Shown here: positions 9,228-17,077 of the stretch, piece by piece | Position numbering within the stretch: the first letter of the stretch is position 1 | Layout: each line of letters opens with the position of its first letter | NCBI RefSeq assembly: GCF_016765635.1 | Contig: NZ_JAESVD010000001.1 | Coordinates: 496,001-560,000, forward strand | Source of the DNA: Shewanella schlegeliana | GTDB lineage: Bacteria > Pseudomonadota > Gammaproteobacteria > Enterobacterales > Shewanellaceae | DNA length: 64,000 nucleotides | Direction: 5' to 3' | The notes under the pieces: model-generated | The model's input: only the letters and a program-made list of their open reading frames with translations | What the model was told of the DNA's origin: nothing | The model's database searches: none | Translations under genes and position numbers: made by a program

Positions 9228-9986
9228 GTGATTTTGGAGATTGATTTGTCACAGTCAGCATTACCGTTAAAGCCTTATCATTGGTCAGAACTTCCAAATG
9301 GCCCCGTTATTCGCGAAAGCGTTGAGCAGGTGCTGTCTCCTTGGTGGCCAAGACTTTTTGGTTACTACCTGCTTAGCCTTGGCCCCTTGAGCCATAAGAT
9401 GGCTAAAACGGGGGTGGGTATTAATCGTAAATATTCTCTATTCGATGAGCCACAGGCGGATATTGAGGGGGATTACTGCCAGTTACCGATCCAAAATACC
9501 AGTATCGATGCAGTGGTGATGAACTTTCTACTTGAGTTTGAGACGGATCCCTATCGTTTACTTCGCGAAGTGGACAGAGTATTAATCTCTGGAGGGCACT
9601 TGGTGATCACCGGGTTCAATCCTCTTAGCCCGATGTTTATGGGTAAGTTATTGCCTAAATATCAGCAAGAGATCCCTTGGTGTGGCCGTTTCTTTATGCC
9701 CTCGAGGGTTAAAGACTGGCTTGGGTTGTTGGGTTATCAAGTCGTTGCAGACGAGCGTATACTGCATCATCATCTGCTCAGTGATATTAAGGCGGGCAAT
9801 ATTTGGTCCCATGCGCTCAAGTCTTGGTTGCCCAGTACCGGCAGTGTTTATGTCTTGGTGGCGAGAAAATTGGAATCTCCATTAACTCCAATACAGGCTA
9901 AACGCAGAGTTAAGCGGCCAAACTGGTCTACAGCCCCGAGTGCTAGCCGGGCAGGACATGCACCAAAATCTTCAAATAAACTTTAA
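9228..9986 (+). CDS. SAM-dependent methyltransferase, YafS-like
   Basis: A class I methyltransferase of about 250 residues. The fold is shown by LPIQNTSIDAVVMNFLLEFETDPYRLLREVDRVLISGGHLVITGFNP (post-I to motif III region, residues about 83-130), though the glycine-rich SAM motif I is poorly kept. It sits between gloB and rnhA, as yafS does in E. coli, so orthology is plausible. The substrate is unknown. The start is uncertain: the GTG at 9228 has only a weak ribosome site, while an in-frame TTG at 9246 has GGAG at 5-6 bases. The C-terminus after about residue 222 is basic and Ser-rich. The LysR gene begins 8 bp downstream. Confidence 0.8.
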   Translation: MILEIDLSQSALPLKPYHWSELPNGPVIRESVEQVLSPWWPRLFGYYLLSLGPLSHKMAKTGVGINRKYSLFDEPQADIEGDYCQLPIQNTSIDAVVMNFLLEFETDPYRLLREVDRVLISGGHLVITGFNPLSPMFMGKLLPKYQQEIPWCGRFFMPSRVKDWLGLLGYQVVADERILHHHLLSDIKAGNIWSHALKSWLPSTGSVYVLVARKLESPLTPIQAKRRVKRPNWSTAPSASRAGHAPKSSNKL

Positions 9987-9994
9987 GAGTCTCA

Positions 9995-10891
9995 ATGCGT
10001 ATTACATTAAAACAGCTAGCCGTATTTGAAGCAGTCGCTCGAAGTGGCCAAGTTGCAAAAGCGGCTGACATGCTCAGTCTGTCATCTCCAGCGGCATCGA
10101 TGGCACTATCGGAATTAGAGAAACAATTGGATGCGCGATTATTTGAGCGTATCGGCAATCGCCTGCGGTTGAACTCTCAAGGGAGCCTCTTATTACCCTT
10201 AGCGACGCAAGCTTTACAAAAAATCGAACAGATTGAACATGCTTTTTCACCGGCAGGCACTGAGCTTGGTGGTAACCTCAATGTGAGTGCGAGTTCAACG
10301 ATAGGTAATTACCTCTTGGCAAAGTCGGCGGTCGCGTTTTGCCAGCAGCACACCAACACGCTTGTGAATGTGGATATCGACAACAGTCACGCTGTGCTTA
10401 AAGCGGTCTTGGAGTTTAGAAGTGAGATGGGCTTTATCGAGGGACAATGTCTCGATAGTCGCATCGCGGTGGAGGCGTGGCACAAGGATAAGCTATTGGT
10501 ATTTTGTCACCCTGCTCATCCGTTGGCTGGAAAAACAGTGGCTCCGAGTGAACTCAGTGGAATGCCTTGGGTGATGCGAGAAGAGGGCTCTGGCACCCGC
10601 GACTGCTTTGTTAATGCCGCTAATGCATTGGATATGCAGCCACAAGAGAAGTTTCGTTTCTCGACTCCCGATGCCATTAAGCAAGCGGTAAAGCAAGGGG
10701 CGGGGCTTGGGGTGTTATCTGAGTTAACGCTTGAGAAAGAGTTGATCCGTAAGGAGCTGGCGGTTATTGACGTAAAGGGGCTGGAACTAGAGCGAAAGTT
10801 TTATCGTATTCACCATAAGAGCCGCCAATTTACACCTGTGGGCTTAGCCTTTATCAATTTTTGTCAGACTTTTTTAAATACCGAAAGTTAA
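9995..10891 (+). CDS. LysR-family transcriptional regulator (YeiE-like)
   Basis: A 298-residue LysR protein. The winged HTH is at residues 3-62 (LKQLAVFEAVARSGQVAKAADML, then SLSSPAASMALSELEKQLDARLFER). The effector domain has LNVSASSTIGNYLLA, LEFRSEMGFIEGQ and MREEGSGTRDCF, which resemble E. coli YeiE closely as I remember it. That regulator responds to sulfite; whether this one does is inference. It lies 8 bp after the methyltransferase gene, so the two are likely co-transcribed. This is unusual for a LysR gene, which is normally divergent from its target. Confidence 0.88.
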   Translation: MRITLKQLAVFEAVARSGQVAKAADMLSLSSPAASMALSELEKQLDARLFERIGNRLRLNSQGSLLLPLATQALQKIEQIEHAFSPAGTELGGNLNVSASSTIGNYLLAKSAVAFCQQHTNTLVNVDIDNSHAVLKAVLEFRSEMGFIEGQCLDSRIAVEAWHKDKLLVFCHPAHPLAGKTVAPSELSGMPWVMREEGSGTRDCFVNAANALDMQPQEKFRFSTPDAIKQAVKQGAGLGVLSELTLEKELIRKELAVIDVKGLELERKFYRIHHKSRQFTPVGLAFINFCQTFLNTES

Positions 10892-10930
10892 TTTTTGTCG
10901 CCTAAAGTGCAGGCGAAAGAGTGAAGCTAA

Positions 10931-10952
10931 GAAACTGCTTAGACGCAGTTTC
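10931..10952. terminator. Hairpin between converging LysR and rnhA genes
   Basis: Perfect 8-bp stem GAAACTGC/GCAGTTTC with loop TTAGAC. There is no clear T-run, so terminator activity is uncertain. Its position between two converging genes supports the role. Confidence 0.4.
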
Positions 10953-10997
10953 ATCGCTATTTCAACAATGAGCTTAAAAAAGCTGGATTAACAAGTG

Positions 10998-11483
10998 CTA
11001 TTCTTGTTTCTGCTGGGCAATATAACCACTATCTTCTTGTGTCGGTTTTATCTCTGCAGCTTGGCGAGCCAAGTCGTCACAGCGTTCGTTTTCGCTGTGG
11101 CCAGCGTGGCCCTTAACCCAGCGCCATTCAACTTGATGACGTTGAGACACTGCGTCTAAGCGTTTCCAGAGATCGACATTTTTGACAGGTTGGTTGGTTG
11201 AAGTGATCCAGCCCTTACGCTTCCAGCCATGGATCCACTGGGTGATCCCTTGACGCATATATTGGCTGTCGCTGGTTAATATTACTTCACACGGCACCTT
11301 TAATACCTCTAACGCTATAATAGGCGCAAGGAGCTCCATACGGTTATTGGTAGTGAGAGCAAAGCCATCGGCCAGCTCTTTGGTGTGTTTTTTGTACTTT
11401 AAAACGATGCCATAACCGCCAGGACCCGGATTTCCTAGGCAAGAACCGTCGGTATAGATAGAGATCTGTTTCAGTCCAGTCAT
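10998..11483 (-). CDS. rnhA: Ribonuclease HI
   Basis: Degrades the RNA strand of RNA-DNA hybrids. Motifs present: [19 protein letters not shown] with the first catalytic Asp, [12 protein letters not shown] with the catalytic Glu, [12 protein letters not shown] with the second Asp, and [20 protein letters not shown] with the His and last Asp. I place the start at the ATG at 11481-11483 ([13 protein letters not shown]), giving about 161 residues, close to the 155-160 usual for the family. The frame stays open for 24 more codons upstream, but these do not resemble family members. It diverges from dnaQ, as in E. coli. Confidence 0.95.
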   Translation of the reverse strand: MTGLKQISIYTDGSCLGNPGPGGYGIVLKYKKHTKELADGFALTTNNRMELLAPIIALEVLKVPCEVILTSDSQYMRQGITQWIHGWKRKGWITSTNQPVKNVDLWKRLDAVSQRHQVEWRWVKGHAGHSENERCDDLARQAAEIKPTQEDSGYIAQQKQE

Positions 11484-11555
11484 CAAGTTGCTACCATAGC
11501 TATAATTGCGGGCGAGTATACCCAAAAAATTTAACTGAGAAATGTATAAATTCAT

Positions 11556-12284
11556 ATGAATATTGTTTCAAGCGCCAAGCGGCAGATTATTCTCGATACC
11601 GAAACCACAGGTATGAACCAATCGAGCGGTCCGATTTATTTAGGTCACCGTATTATTGAAATTGGTTGTGTCGAAGTGATTAACCGTCGTTTAACCGGTC
11701 GTCACTATCATGAATATATCAATCCGCAGCAGCCGATCGACGAAGAGGCGATTGCGGTCCACGGTATTACCAACGAGTACGTGGCTGACAAGCCGAAATT
11801 TCATGAAATTGCTCAAAGCTTTATCGAGTTTATCGATGGCGCAGAGATCGTGGCACATAATGCAAACTTCGACGTTAGCTTTATGGATCATGAATTCTCT
11901 ATGTTGCAACCATTGGGACCGAAGACCACTGACATCTGTCAGGTGCTTGACTCCCTTGAAGTTGCTAAGTTTTTGCACCCAGGGCAAAAAAACAATCTAG
12001 ATGCCTTGTGTAAGCGTTACGGTATCGACAACTCGGCTCGTGATCTGCACGGGGCATTACTCGATGCCGAGATTTTGGCTGACGTCTACCTGTTGATGAC
12101 CGGTGGCCAAACTAAATTTAACCTTTCTAGTGAAAAAGCAGGGCAAGAGGGCGGTGGTATTAACCGTTTAAGCCCAAATAGATCAAAACTTAAAGTGATC
12201 GCCGCATCGGCCGATGAACTGATTAGACACGAAGAGCGATTAGACTTAGTCGCAAAATCAGGACAATGCCTCTGGCGTGGATAA
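11556..12284 (+). CDS. dnaQ: DNA polymerase III epsilon subunit (3'-5' proofreading exonuclease)
   Basis: The 242-residue proofreading subunit of the replicase. Exo I is [12 protein letters not shown], Exo II is [15 protein letters not shown], and Exo III is [22 protein letters not shown] with the catalytic His and Asp. The C-terminal tail that binds the alpha subunit is present. It is divergent from rnhA with only about 70 bp between the start codons, the arrangement seen in enterobacteria. The next gene probably starts 10 bp after its stop. Confidence 0.96.
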   Translation: MNIVSSAKRQIILDTETTGMNQSSGPIYLGHRIIEIGCVEVINRRLTGRHYHEYINPQQPIDEEAIAVHGITNEYVADKPKFHEIAQSFIEFIDGAEIVAHNANFDVSFMDHEFSMLQPLGPKTTDICQVLDSLEVAKFLHPGQKNNLDALCKRYGIDNSARDLHGALLDAEILADVYLLMTGGQTKFNLSSEKAGQEGGGINRLSPNRSKLKVIAASADELIRHEERLDLVAKSGQCLWRG

Positions 12285-12294
12285 ATGTCATTTT

Positions 12295-13629
12295 ATGAGC
12301 CCCAATATGATTAGAAGAGTCAAACTTTTTACGGCTTTTGTACTCTGCTACCTCTCTATTAGTGGTGTTGCAGTGGCGAATGTGGTGCTCTCAAATCATG
12401 CCTCCGAACTGAAAAATCGTTTTAAAATCGATCATATGGTCGATTCGATAACGTTACTTATTCACCGCGAGTACGGCAGTGCCCCTGTGGTGATTGTGCG
12501 CCCCGATGGCAGCAAATGGTACGTTAATCGTCATCCCGAAGGCACAGTATCTTGGATGGAGGGGCTAACCGGTGACATGATCACCATCAAGAAGCCAATG
12601 CCGGGTCCGTGGCAGCTGCTAGGCCAAGTGGTAGAGGGGTCGGTAATAGAGAAAGTCTCGACGCTAACCGTTGATGTCGATGCCATTCCACAGCCGCTTT
12701 TTCAAGGCGAGCGCCTTAAGTTAACCGCTAGGTTACTGGGTGATGAGCAGAAGGTACGTCTGCCTGGTCTCGATTTTATGATGAATTGGACGGCTCGATT
12801 TATCAGTAAAAATAACACCGCAGATGAAAATTACGCTGCAGGTATCATAATCGTTGGCGCTTATCGAGATAATGGTGAGGAGCTTGATGAGCGGCCCGAT
12901 GATGGTGTGTTTACCAGTGATTTAAACCTAGAGCAGCCTTGGGGGGATTACACCTTACAAGTCCAGGCGAAAAACACTGTGCTAGAGCGGGAATACTCAC
13001 AGGAGTTTAGGTTGTCTAAGCGGCCAATTAATGTGGCGCTGTTAGAGACTGATAATTCTGAATCTGGGATCTGGACATTAGACATTCAGATTGATGATGA
13101 GGTGTTATTGCTAGAGCAAACTCATCTCGAGGCCGAAATTATGGGGCCTACCGGCAAAGTTATTCCGGTAACCATAACTCACTTCAATGAAAAACAGACT
13201 CAGTTTGCCTTACCAAGAGTGATTGATTTTGGTAGCTACGATTTAAAACTCAATGCAGTAAGCACAACACATGATGGCAGAGAGATCTATTTAAGTTTAC
13301 CAGAGCTATTCTTTAATCTGATCCAGCCGCCGGAACCCCCACCGAGCGAAGAGGAGCTCGCAGCAAGAGCCGAAGCGTTGGCAAAGGCTGAGGAGCAAAA
13401 AGCAAAAGAGGAGGCTATTGTATTGATAGTTTCCATTAATGTGGTCTTAGTGATTATCGGAATTGTGGTTTTACTGTTTCTTCGTAAACGCAGTAATCTT
13501 AAAAAAGCATTAGCCGCTACTGAGGCGCGACTGGAAAAAGAGATCCGCCGAGAAAAGGTATTGCTCGAATTGGACCAAATCGATCTGACGATGCCGGAAG
13601 ATACTGATAATCAAGTCGGAAAGAGCTAG
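12295..13629 (+). CDS. TIGR03503-type membrane-anchored exported protein
   Basis: About 444 residues of unknown function. A signal peptide (RRVKLFTAFVLCYLSISGVAVA) leads to a large periplasmic beta-rich region with a pair of Ig/CARDB-like stretches (ELKNRFKIDHMVDSITLLIHR, later YAAGIIIVGAYRDNGEELDERPDDGVF). A charged coiled linker, one membrane helix (IVLIVSINVVLVIIGIVVLLFL, about residue 390) and a coiled tail follow. As I recall, this family sits directly after dnaQ in Shewanella and Vibrio, as here. The frame is open from a GTG at 12277 overlapping dnaQ. ATG 12295 (or 12307) gives a better signal peptide. Confidence 0.8.
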   Translation: MSPNMIRRVKLFTAFVLCYLSISGVAVANVVLSNHASELKNRFKIDHMVDSITLLIHREYGSAPVVIVRPDGSKWYVNRHPEGTVSWMEGLTGDMITIKKPMPGPWQLLGQVVEGSVIEKVSTLTVDVDAIPQPLFQGERLKLTARLLGDEQKVRLPGLDFMMNWTARFISKNNTADENYAAGIIIVGAYRDNGEELDERPDDGVFTSDLNLEQPWGDYTLQVQAKNTVLEREYSQEFRLSKRPINVALLETDNSESGIWTLDIQIDDEVLLLEQTHLEAEIMGPTGKVIPVTITHFNEKQTQFALPRVIDFGSYDLKLNAVSTTHDGREIYLSLPELFFNLIQPPEPPPSEEELAARAEALAKAEEQKAKEEAIVLIVSINVVLVIIGIVVLLFLRKRSNLKKALAATEARLEKEIRREKVLLELDQIDLTMPEDTDNQVGKS

Positions 13630-13651
13630 TTTTTCTCAGTAAATGCTCAAA

Positions 13652-13674
13652 AAAAAACGGATTGTTCGTTTTTC
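13652..13674 (+). terminator. Possible terminator after the TIGR03503 gene
   Basis: Short stem AAAAACG/CGTTTTT with a 7-base loop, placed between the gene end and the tRNA promoter. The stem is A/T-rich and weak. Confidence 0.35.
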
Positions 13675-13706
13675 GACTAGTCAGTAAAGATCTTATAAAA
13701 AACTTA

Positions 13707-13735
13707 TTGACGGACTACCTCTCTCTACGTATTAT
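13707..13735 (+). promoter_or_regulatory. Sigma-70 promoter of the tRNA-Asp cluster
   Basis: TTGACG at 13707-13712, a 17-base spacer and TATTAT at 13730-13735. Predicted start is near 13742, followed by a C-rich discriminator (ACCGC), the type linked to growth-rate control of stable RNA. The first tRNA begins about 10 bases later. Confidence 0.75.
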
Positions 13736-13751
13736 TCACCGCACTTGATGT

Positions 13752-13828
13752 GGAGCGGTAGTTCAGTTGGTTAGAATACCGGCCTGTCACGCCGGGGGTC
13801 GCGGGTTCGAGTCCCGTCCGCTCCGCCA
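13752..13828 (+). tRNA. tRNA-Asp (GTC), copy 1
   Basis: 77 nt from GGAGCGG to the encoded CCA. The acceptor stem GGAGCGG/CCGCTCC is perfect, the D-loop contains AGTTGGTT, the anticodon loop CTGTCAC reads GTC, and the T-arm is GCGGGTTCGAGTCCCGT. Its downstream spacer differs from those after copies 2 and 3. Confidence 0.97.
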
Positions 13829-13911
13829 ATCAAGTACTAAATTTTAGTTATTTGTTAGTGACATAACGAGTAACATTAGGAGTCAATAAGATTGATTTCT
13901 AGCAAAGTTTT

Positions 13912-13988
13912 GGAGCGGTAGTTCAGTTGGTTAGAATACCGGCCTGTCACGCCGGGGGTCGCGGGTTCGAGTCCCGTCCGCTCCGCCA
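13912..13988 (+). tRNA. tRNA-Asp (GTC), copy 2
   Basis: Identical in sequence to copy 1. It begins the 173-bp tandem unit. Confidence 0.97.
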
Positions 13989-14084
13989 ATTTAGTAAAAG
14001 CTAACTAGTTTAGTTAGTCGTAAGTCATGTTAGTGACATAACAATGACTTTAGAAATCGACTTGATGATTTCTAGAAAAGTTTA

Positions 14085-14161
14085 GGAGCGGTAGTTCAGT
14101 TGGTTAGAATACCGGCCTGTCACGCCGGGGGTCGCGGGTTCGAGTCCCGTCCGCTCCGCCA
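14085..14161 (+). tRNA. tRNA-Asp (GTC), copy 3
   Basis: Identical in sequence to copies 1 and 2. It lies in the second 173-bp unit. Confidence 0.97.
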
Positions 14162-14257
14162 ATTTAGTAAAAGCTAACTAGTTTAGTTAGTCGTAAGTCA
14201 TGTTAGTGACATAACAATGACTTTAGAAATCGACTTGATGATTTCTAGAAAAGTTTA

Positions 14258-14334
14258 GGAGCGGTAGTTCAGTTGGTTAGAATACCGGCCTGTCACGCCG
14301 GGGGTCGCGGGTTCGAGTCCCGTCCGCTCCGCCA
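14258..14334 (+). tRNA. tRNA-Asp (GTC), copy 4
   Basis: Identical again. A strong terminator follows 10 bases after its CCA. Confidence 0.97.
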
Positions 14335-14343
14335 ACACAAAGA

Positions 14344-14379
14344 CGAAAGCCTCTACAGCAATGTAGAGGCTTTTTTCGT
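14344..14379 (+). terminator. Terminator of the tRNA-Asp operon
   Basis: Stem AAAGCCTCTAC/GTAGAGGCTTT with loop AGCAAT and a run of six T. Outer bases ACGAAA/TTTCGT can extend the stem. Confidence 0.9.
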
Positions 14380-14410
14380 TCTGCAGATTTTAAATTATTT
14401 TGTATTGGAT

Positions 14411-14467
14411 ACCCTGTCACGTCGGGGTCGCGGGTTCGGCAGTGTTCCAAGCCTGTCCGCTGTGCCA
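14411..14467 (+). pseudogene. Decayed tRNA-Asp 3' half, remnant 1
   Basis: It retains CCTGTCAC-GTCGGGGTCGCGGGTTCG of the anticodon and T-arms, then an unrelated GCAGTGTTCCAAGCCT replacing the T-stem, then TCCGCTGTGCCA in place of TCCGCTCCGCCA. No 5' half or cloverleaf is possible. A terminator copy follows, as after the true tRNA. This recalls the rtT repeats downstream of E. coli tyrT. Confidence 0.75.
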
Positions 14468-14474
14468 ACACAAA

Positions 14475-14510
14475 GACAAAAGCCCTTACAGCAATGTAAG
14501 GGCTTTTTTC
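14475..14510 (+). terminator. Terminator copy 2
   Basis: Stem AGCCCTTAC/GTAAGGGCT with the same AGCAAT loop as the first terminator but compensating stem changes, followed by six T. The surrounding CACAAAGAC and CGTT are conserved. Confidence 0.85.
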
Positions 14511-14550
14511 GTTCTTTGTTTTTATCTATTTTACAGCTAAGTCGAAGCTA

Positions 14551-14610
14551 CTAATCTTGTCACAACGAGGTCGCGGGTTCGGCAGTGTTCCAAGCCTGGC
14601 CGCTGTGCCA
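14551..14610 (+). pseudogene. Decayed tRNA-Asp 3' half, remnant 2
   Basis: Same structure as remnant 1: CTTGTCAC, GGTCGCGGGTTCG, the same GCAGTGTTCCAAGCCTG insert and CCGCTGTGCCA. The anticodon stem is further eroded. The shared insert shows the two remnants come from one altered copy rather than from independent decay. Confidence 0.72.
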
Positions 14611-14617
14611 ACACAAA

Positions 14618-14656
14618 GACGAAAGCCTTCAGTGCAATGTGAGGGCTTTTTTCGTT
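14618..14656 (+). terminator. Terminator copy 3
   Basis: Stem AGCCTTCA/TGAGGGCT (one wobble) with a longer loop and a T-run. It is flanked by the same CACAAAGACGAA and TTCGTTT bases as the other two copies. Confidence 0.75.
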
Positions 14657-14713
14657 TATCACTTTTTCTACTTATAAATGTTTTAAACTGAAATCTTATC
14701 TGCTTCTCTATTT

Positions 14714-14844
14714 ACCTAGCACCTAGCACCTAGCACCTAGCACCTAGCACCTAGCACCTAGCACCTAGCACCTAGCACCTAGCACCTAGCACCTAGCACC
14801 TAGCACCTAGCACCTAGCACCTAGCACCTAGCACCTAGCACCTA
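14714..14844. repeat. Heptanucleotide tandem repeat (ACCTAGC), about 18.7 copies
   Basis: 131 bases of an essentially perfect 7-bp repeat, with no interruption that I could find. It lies between the tRNA remnants and the antiporter gene, about 170 bp upstream of its start. A perfect array of this length should be prone to slippage. No coding frame uses it. Confidence 0.95.
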
Positions 14845-15015
14845 AAGCTCGAACCTTGCTGTATTCTTATCCATCCGGATTATTTAACGATAATATTGAT
14901 TTACTTTTCTTAGCGTTATCGTATTTTACTCAGGTTTGGCTATAGTTTTTACACTTGACCGTCTCTTTTAACAAACCAAGATTTCAATAGAAATGATTAG
15001 ATAAGGATTAAAGGT

Positions 15016-16869
15016 ATGCTTGAGCAGATCACTGCGATGCTTGCTTTGCTAGGTGTTTTATCATTGTTTTGTCAGTGGATAGGCTGGAAGCTTCGACTGC
15101 CAGCTATTTTGCCTTTGCTCCTGTGTGGTCTATTGCTTGGACCAGGGCTTGGATTTCTTCAACCCGATGTCATTTTTGGTGATCTACTATTTCCGATCAT
15201 TTCACTCGGAGTTGCAGTTATTCTGTTTGAAGGTGCGTTAACCCTTAATTTCAAAGAGATTAAGGAACACGGCGTAATGGTGACTCGACTGGTGACACTC
15301 GGCACTGTGATCACTTGGGCCTGTATCGCTGTCGGCACCTTCTATCTACTCGATTTTGAGTGGTCAATGGCACTGCTTTTTGGTGCGTTAGTGGTAGTGA
15401 CTGGCCCAACAGTCATAGTGCCTATGCTTCGAAGCGTTAGGCCTAAGACTGAACTTGCGAGTATTTTGCGCTGGGAAGGGATTGTTATCGACCCTATTGG
15501 TGCACTGCTTGCGGTGTTGGTGTTTGAGTATATTGCCGTTGCCGCCGATCCAACGACCCATGTTCTGCACGCCCTCAGTGCCATGTTGGCCGTAGGCCTA
15601 GGTTTTGGTGTGATCAGTGGTTATTTAGTCGGCCTCGTTTTGCGTAATAACTTGCTCCCCCATTATCTTCGCAATACCGCTGTTTTAACTCTTATGTTAG
15701 CGGTGTTTGTTGGCTCAAATTTATTACAAGAAGAGGCGGGCTTGCTCTCTGTGACTGTGATGGGGATTTGGCTAGCGAATATGAAAGGCGTCGACATTGC
15801 CGATATTCTCGAGTTTAAAGAAACCCTCACAGTGCTGTTGATCTCTGCGCTGTTCATCTTGCTGGCAGCGCGCCTCAATGCCGATGCCTTGCTTAGCCTA
15901 GGTTGGGAGGGCTTAGCGCTATTAGCTGTCGTCATGTTGATCGCAAGGCCATTAAGTATCTGGTGCTGCGGTGTCGGAACCTCCTTATCTAATGGTGATA
16001 AATGGTTTTTAAGCTGGGTCGCCCCTCGCGGCATCGTTGCCGCAGCCGTGTCGTCCTTATTCGCCATAAAACTTGAGGCTATTGGTATTAAAGGTGCTGA
16101 GCTCATCGTGCCTTTGGTATTTTTGATTATTATCGGTACTGTGGTGATCCAGAGCTTAACTGCAGGCAGGTGGGCTAAAATTCTCGGTGTTACTGCCGAT
16201 TCCTCCCAAGGTCTGCTTATTTTCGGCGCCTCTCAATTCCCTCGTGCATTGGCAAAAACATTACAGAGCAAAGGCGTGACTGTGCTACTGGCCGACAATA
16301 ACTGGGATAATATTCGTCTCGCACGCATGGATAACATACCTGTGTATTTTGGTAACCCTGCATCTGAGCATGCAGAAAACCATATGAATATGGTCGGAAT
16401 AGGCCGAGTCTTGGTGATGTCACCGTACCGTCAGCTTAATCCCTTAGTAAACTTCTATTTCCAAGATGTGTTTGGTGAAGAAAAGGTCTATGGCCTTAAT
16501 AATGGCGAAACCTCCAGTGCACGCCATCAGCTTTCAGAGTCTTATCTGAAGCGCTTGTGTCTATTTGGTGATGGGGTTTCGTACTCAAAACTCGCCAGCT
16601 TAATGGCAAAAGGCGCCACGATAAAGAGTACTCGTCTAACAGAGAACTTCAATTACGCCATGTTTATGGAGCAATATTCACAAGCTGCAATCCCGCTGAT
16701 TTATCTGCAAGAGGGCAAGGTGAGGCTGATTAGCGGCGAAATGGAGAGCGAGATCCCCGTTGGTGTTGAACTGATCAGCTTAATTCCTGCCGATGCGGTT
16801 AAATTTGAGGGCGGCAATGATAACGTGGCTGAACCGAGTAAAACTGCGAGTATCGCTAACAATATCTAG
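15016..16869 (+). CDS. NhaP-type cation:proton antiporter with C-terminal Rossmann domain
   Basis: A 617-residue CPA1-family membrane protein that would exchange Na+ or K+ for protons across the inner membrane. About 12-13 membrane helices span residues 1-395, including LFEGALTLNF and VVTGPTVIVPMLR, the NhaP core helices, and the conserved RWEGIVIDPIGALLAVL. From about 398 a TrkA-N/RCK-like nucleotide-binding fold begins (LLIFGASQFPRALAKTL, then VLLADNNWDN), so gating by a nucleotide is plausible. The exact ion cannot be read from sequence. Start: ATG with AAGG seven bases upstream. Monocistronic, downstream of the 7-bp repeat array. Confidence 0.88.
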   Translation: MLEQITAMLALLGVLSLFCQWIGWKLRLPAILPLLLCGLLLGPGLGFLQPDVIFGDLLFPIISLGVAVILFEGALTLNFKEIKEHGVMVTRLVTLGTVITWACIAVGTFYLLDFEWSMALLFGALVVVTGPTVIVPMLRSVRPKTELASILRWEGIVIDPIGALLAVLVFEYIAVAADPTTHVLHALSAMLAVGLGFGVISGYLVGLVLRNNLLPHYLRNTAVLTLMLAVFVGSNLLQEEAGLLSVTVMGIWLANMKGVDIADILEFKETLTVLLISALFILLAARLNADALLSLGWEGLALLAVVMLIARPLSIWCCGVGTSLSNGDKWFLSWVAPRGIVAAAVSSLFAIKLEAIGIKGAELIVPLVFLIIIGTVVIQSLTAGRWAKILGVTADSSQGLLIFGASQFPRALAKTLQSKGVTVLLADNNWDNIRLARMDNIPVYFGNPASEHAENHMNMVGIGRVLVMSPYRQLNPLVNFYFQDVFGEEKVYGLNNGETSSARHQLSESYLKRLCLFGDGVSYSKLASLMAKGATIKSTRLTENFNYAMFMEQYSQAAIPLIYLQEGKVRLISGEMESEIPVGVELISLIPADAVKFEGGNDNVAEPSKTASIANNI

Positions 16870-17077
16870 CTATGTCTGACCTCCATGGATGGAAGTCATG
16901 CCAAATCAGTATGTAACGGAGTTAACCATATCGAATTTCTGTTTGCTATGAGCTAAACCATATCTACACTTGATATAGACCATAACGGTATATCTTTTTA
17001 ATTGATTACAATAGTTACGAAAATGTTCAGTGTGATACTGGCATCGGCCTTCGTACTTGAATTCAAGTGTAGGTACA

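Larger units (their letters stand above)
13912..14334 (+). repeat. Tandem 173-bp duplication of tRNA-Asp plus spacer
   Basis: tRNA copies start at 13912, 14085 and 14258, a constant period of 173 bp. The two 96-bp spacers (13989-14084 and 14162-14257) read as identical. The first spacer of the cluster shares only patches with them (GTTAGTGACATAAC, GATTTCTAG). This points to one old and one very recent duplication. Confidence 0.92.

Noticed and set aside
14273..14554. Open frame across tRNA-Asp copy 4 and the first remnant
   Set aside because: It is a read-through of tRNA and terminator DNA; the MVRIPACHAGGRGFESRPL-type peptide is a well-known artefact of tRNA genes.
14714..14844. Heptamer array considered as a CRISPR
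   Set aside because: It is a continuous 7-bp tandem repeat with no spacers.
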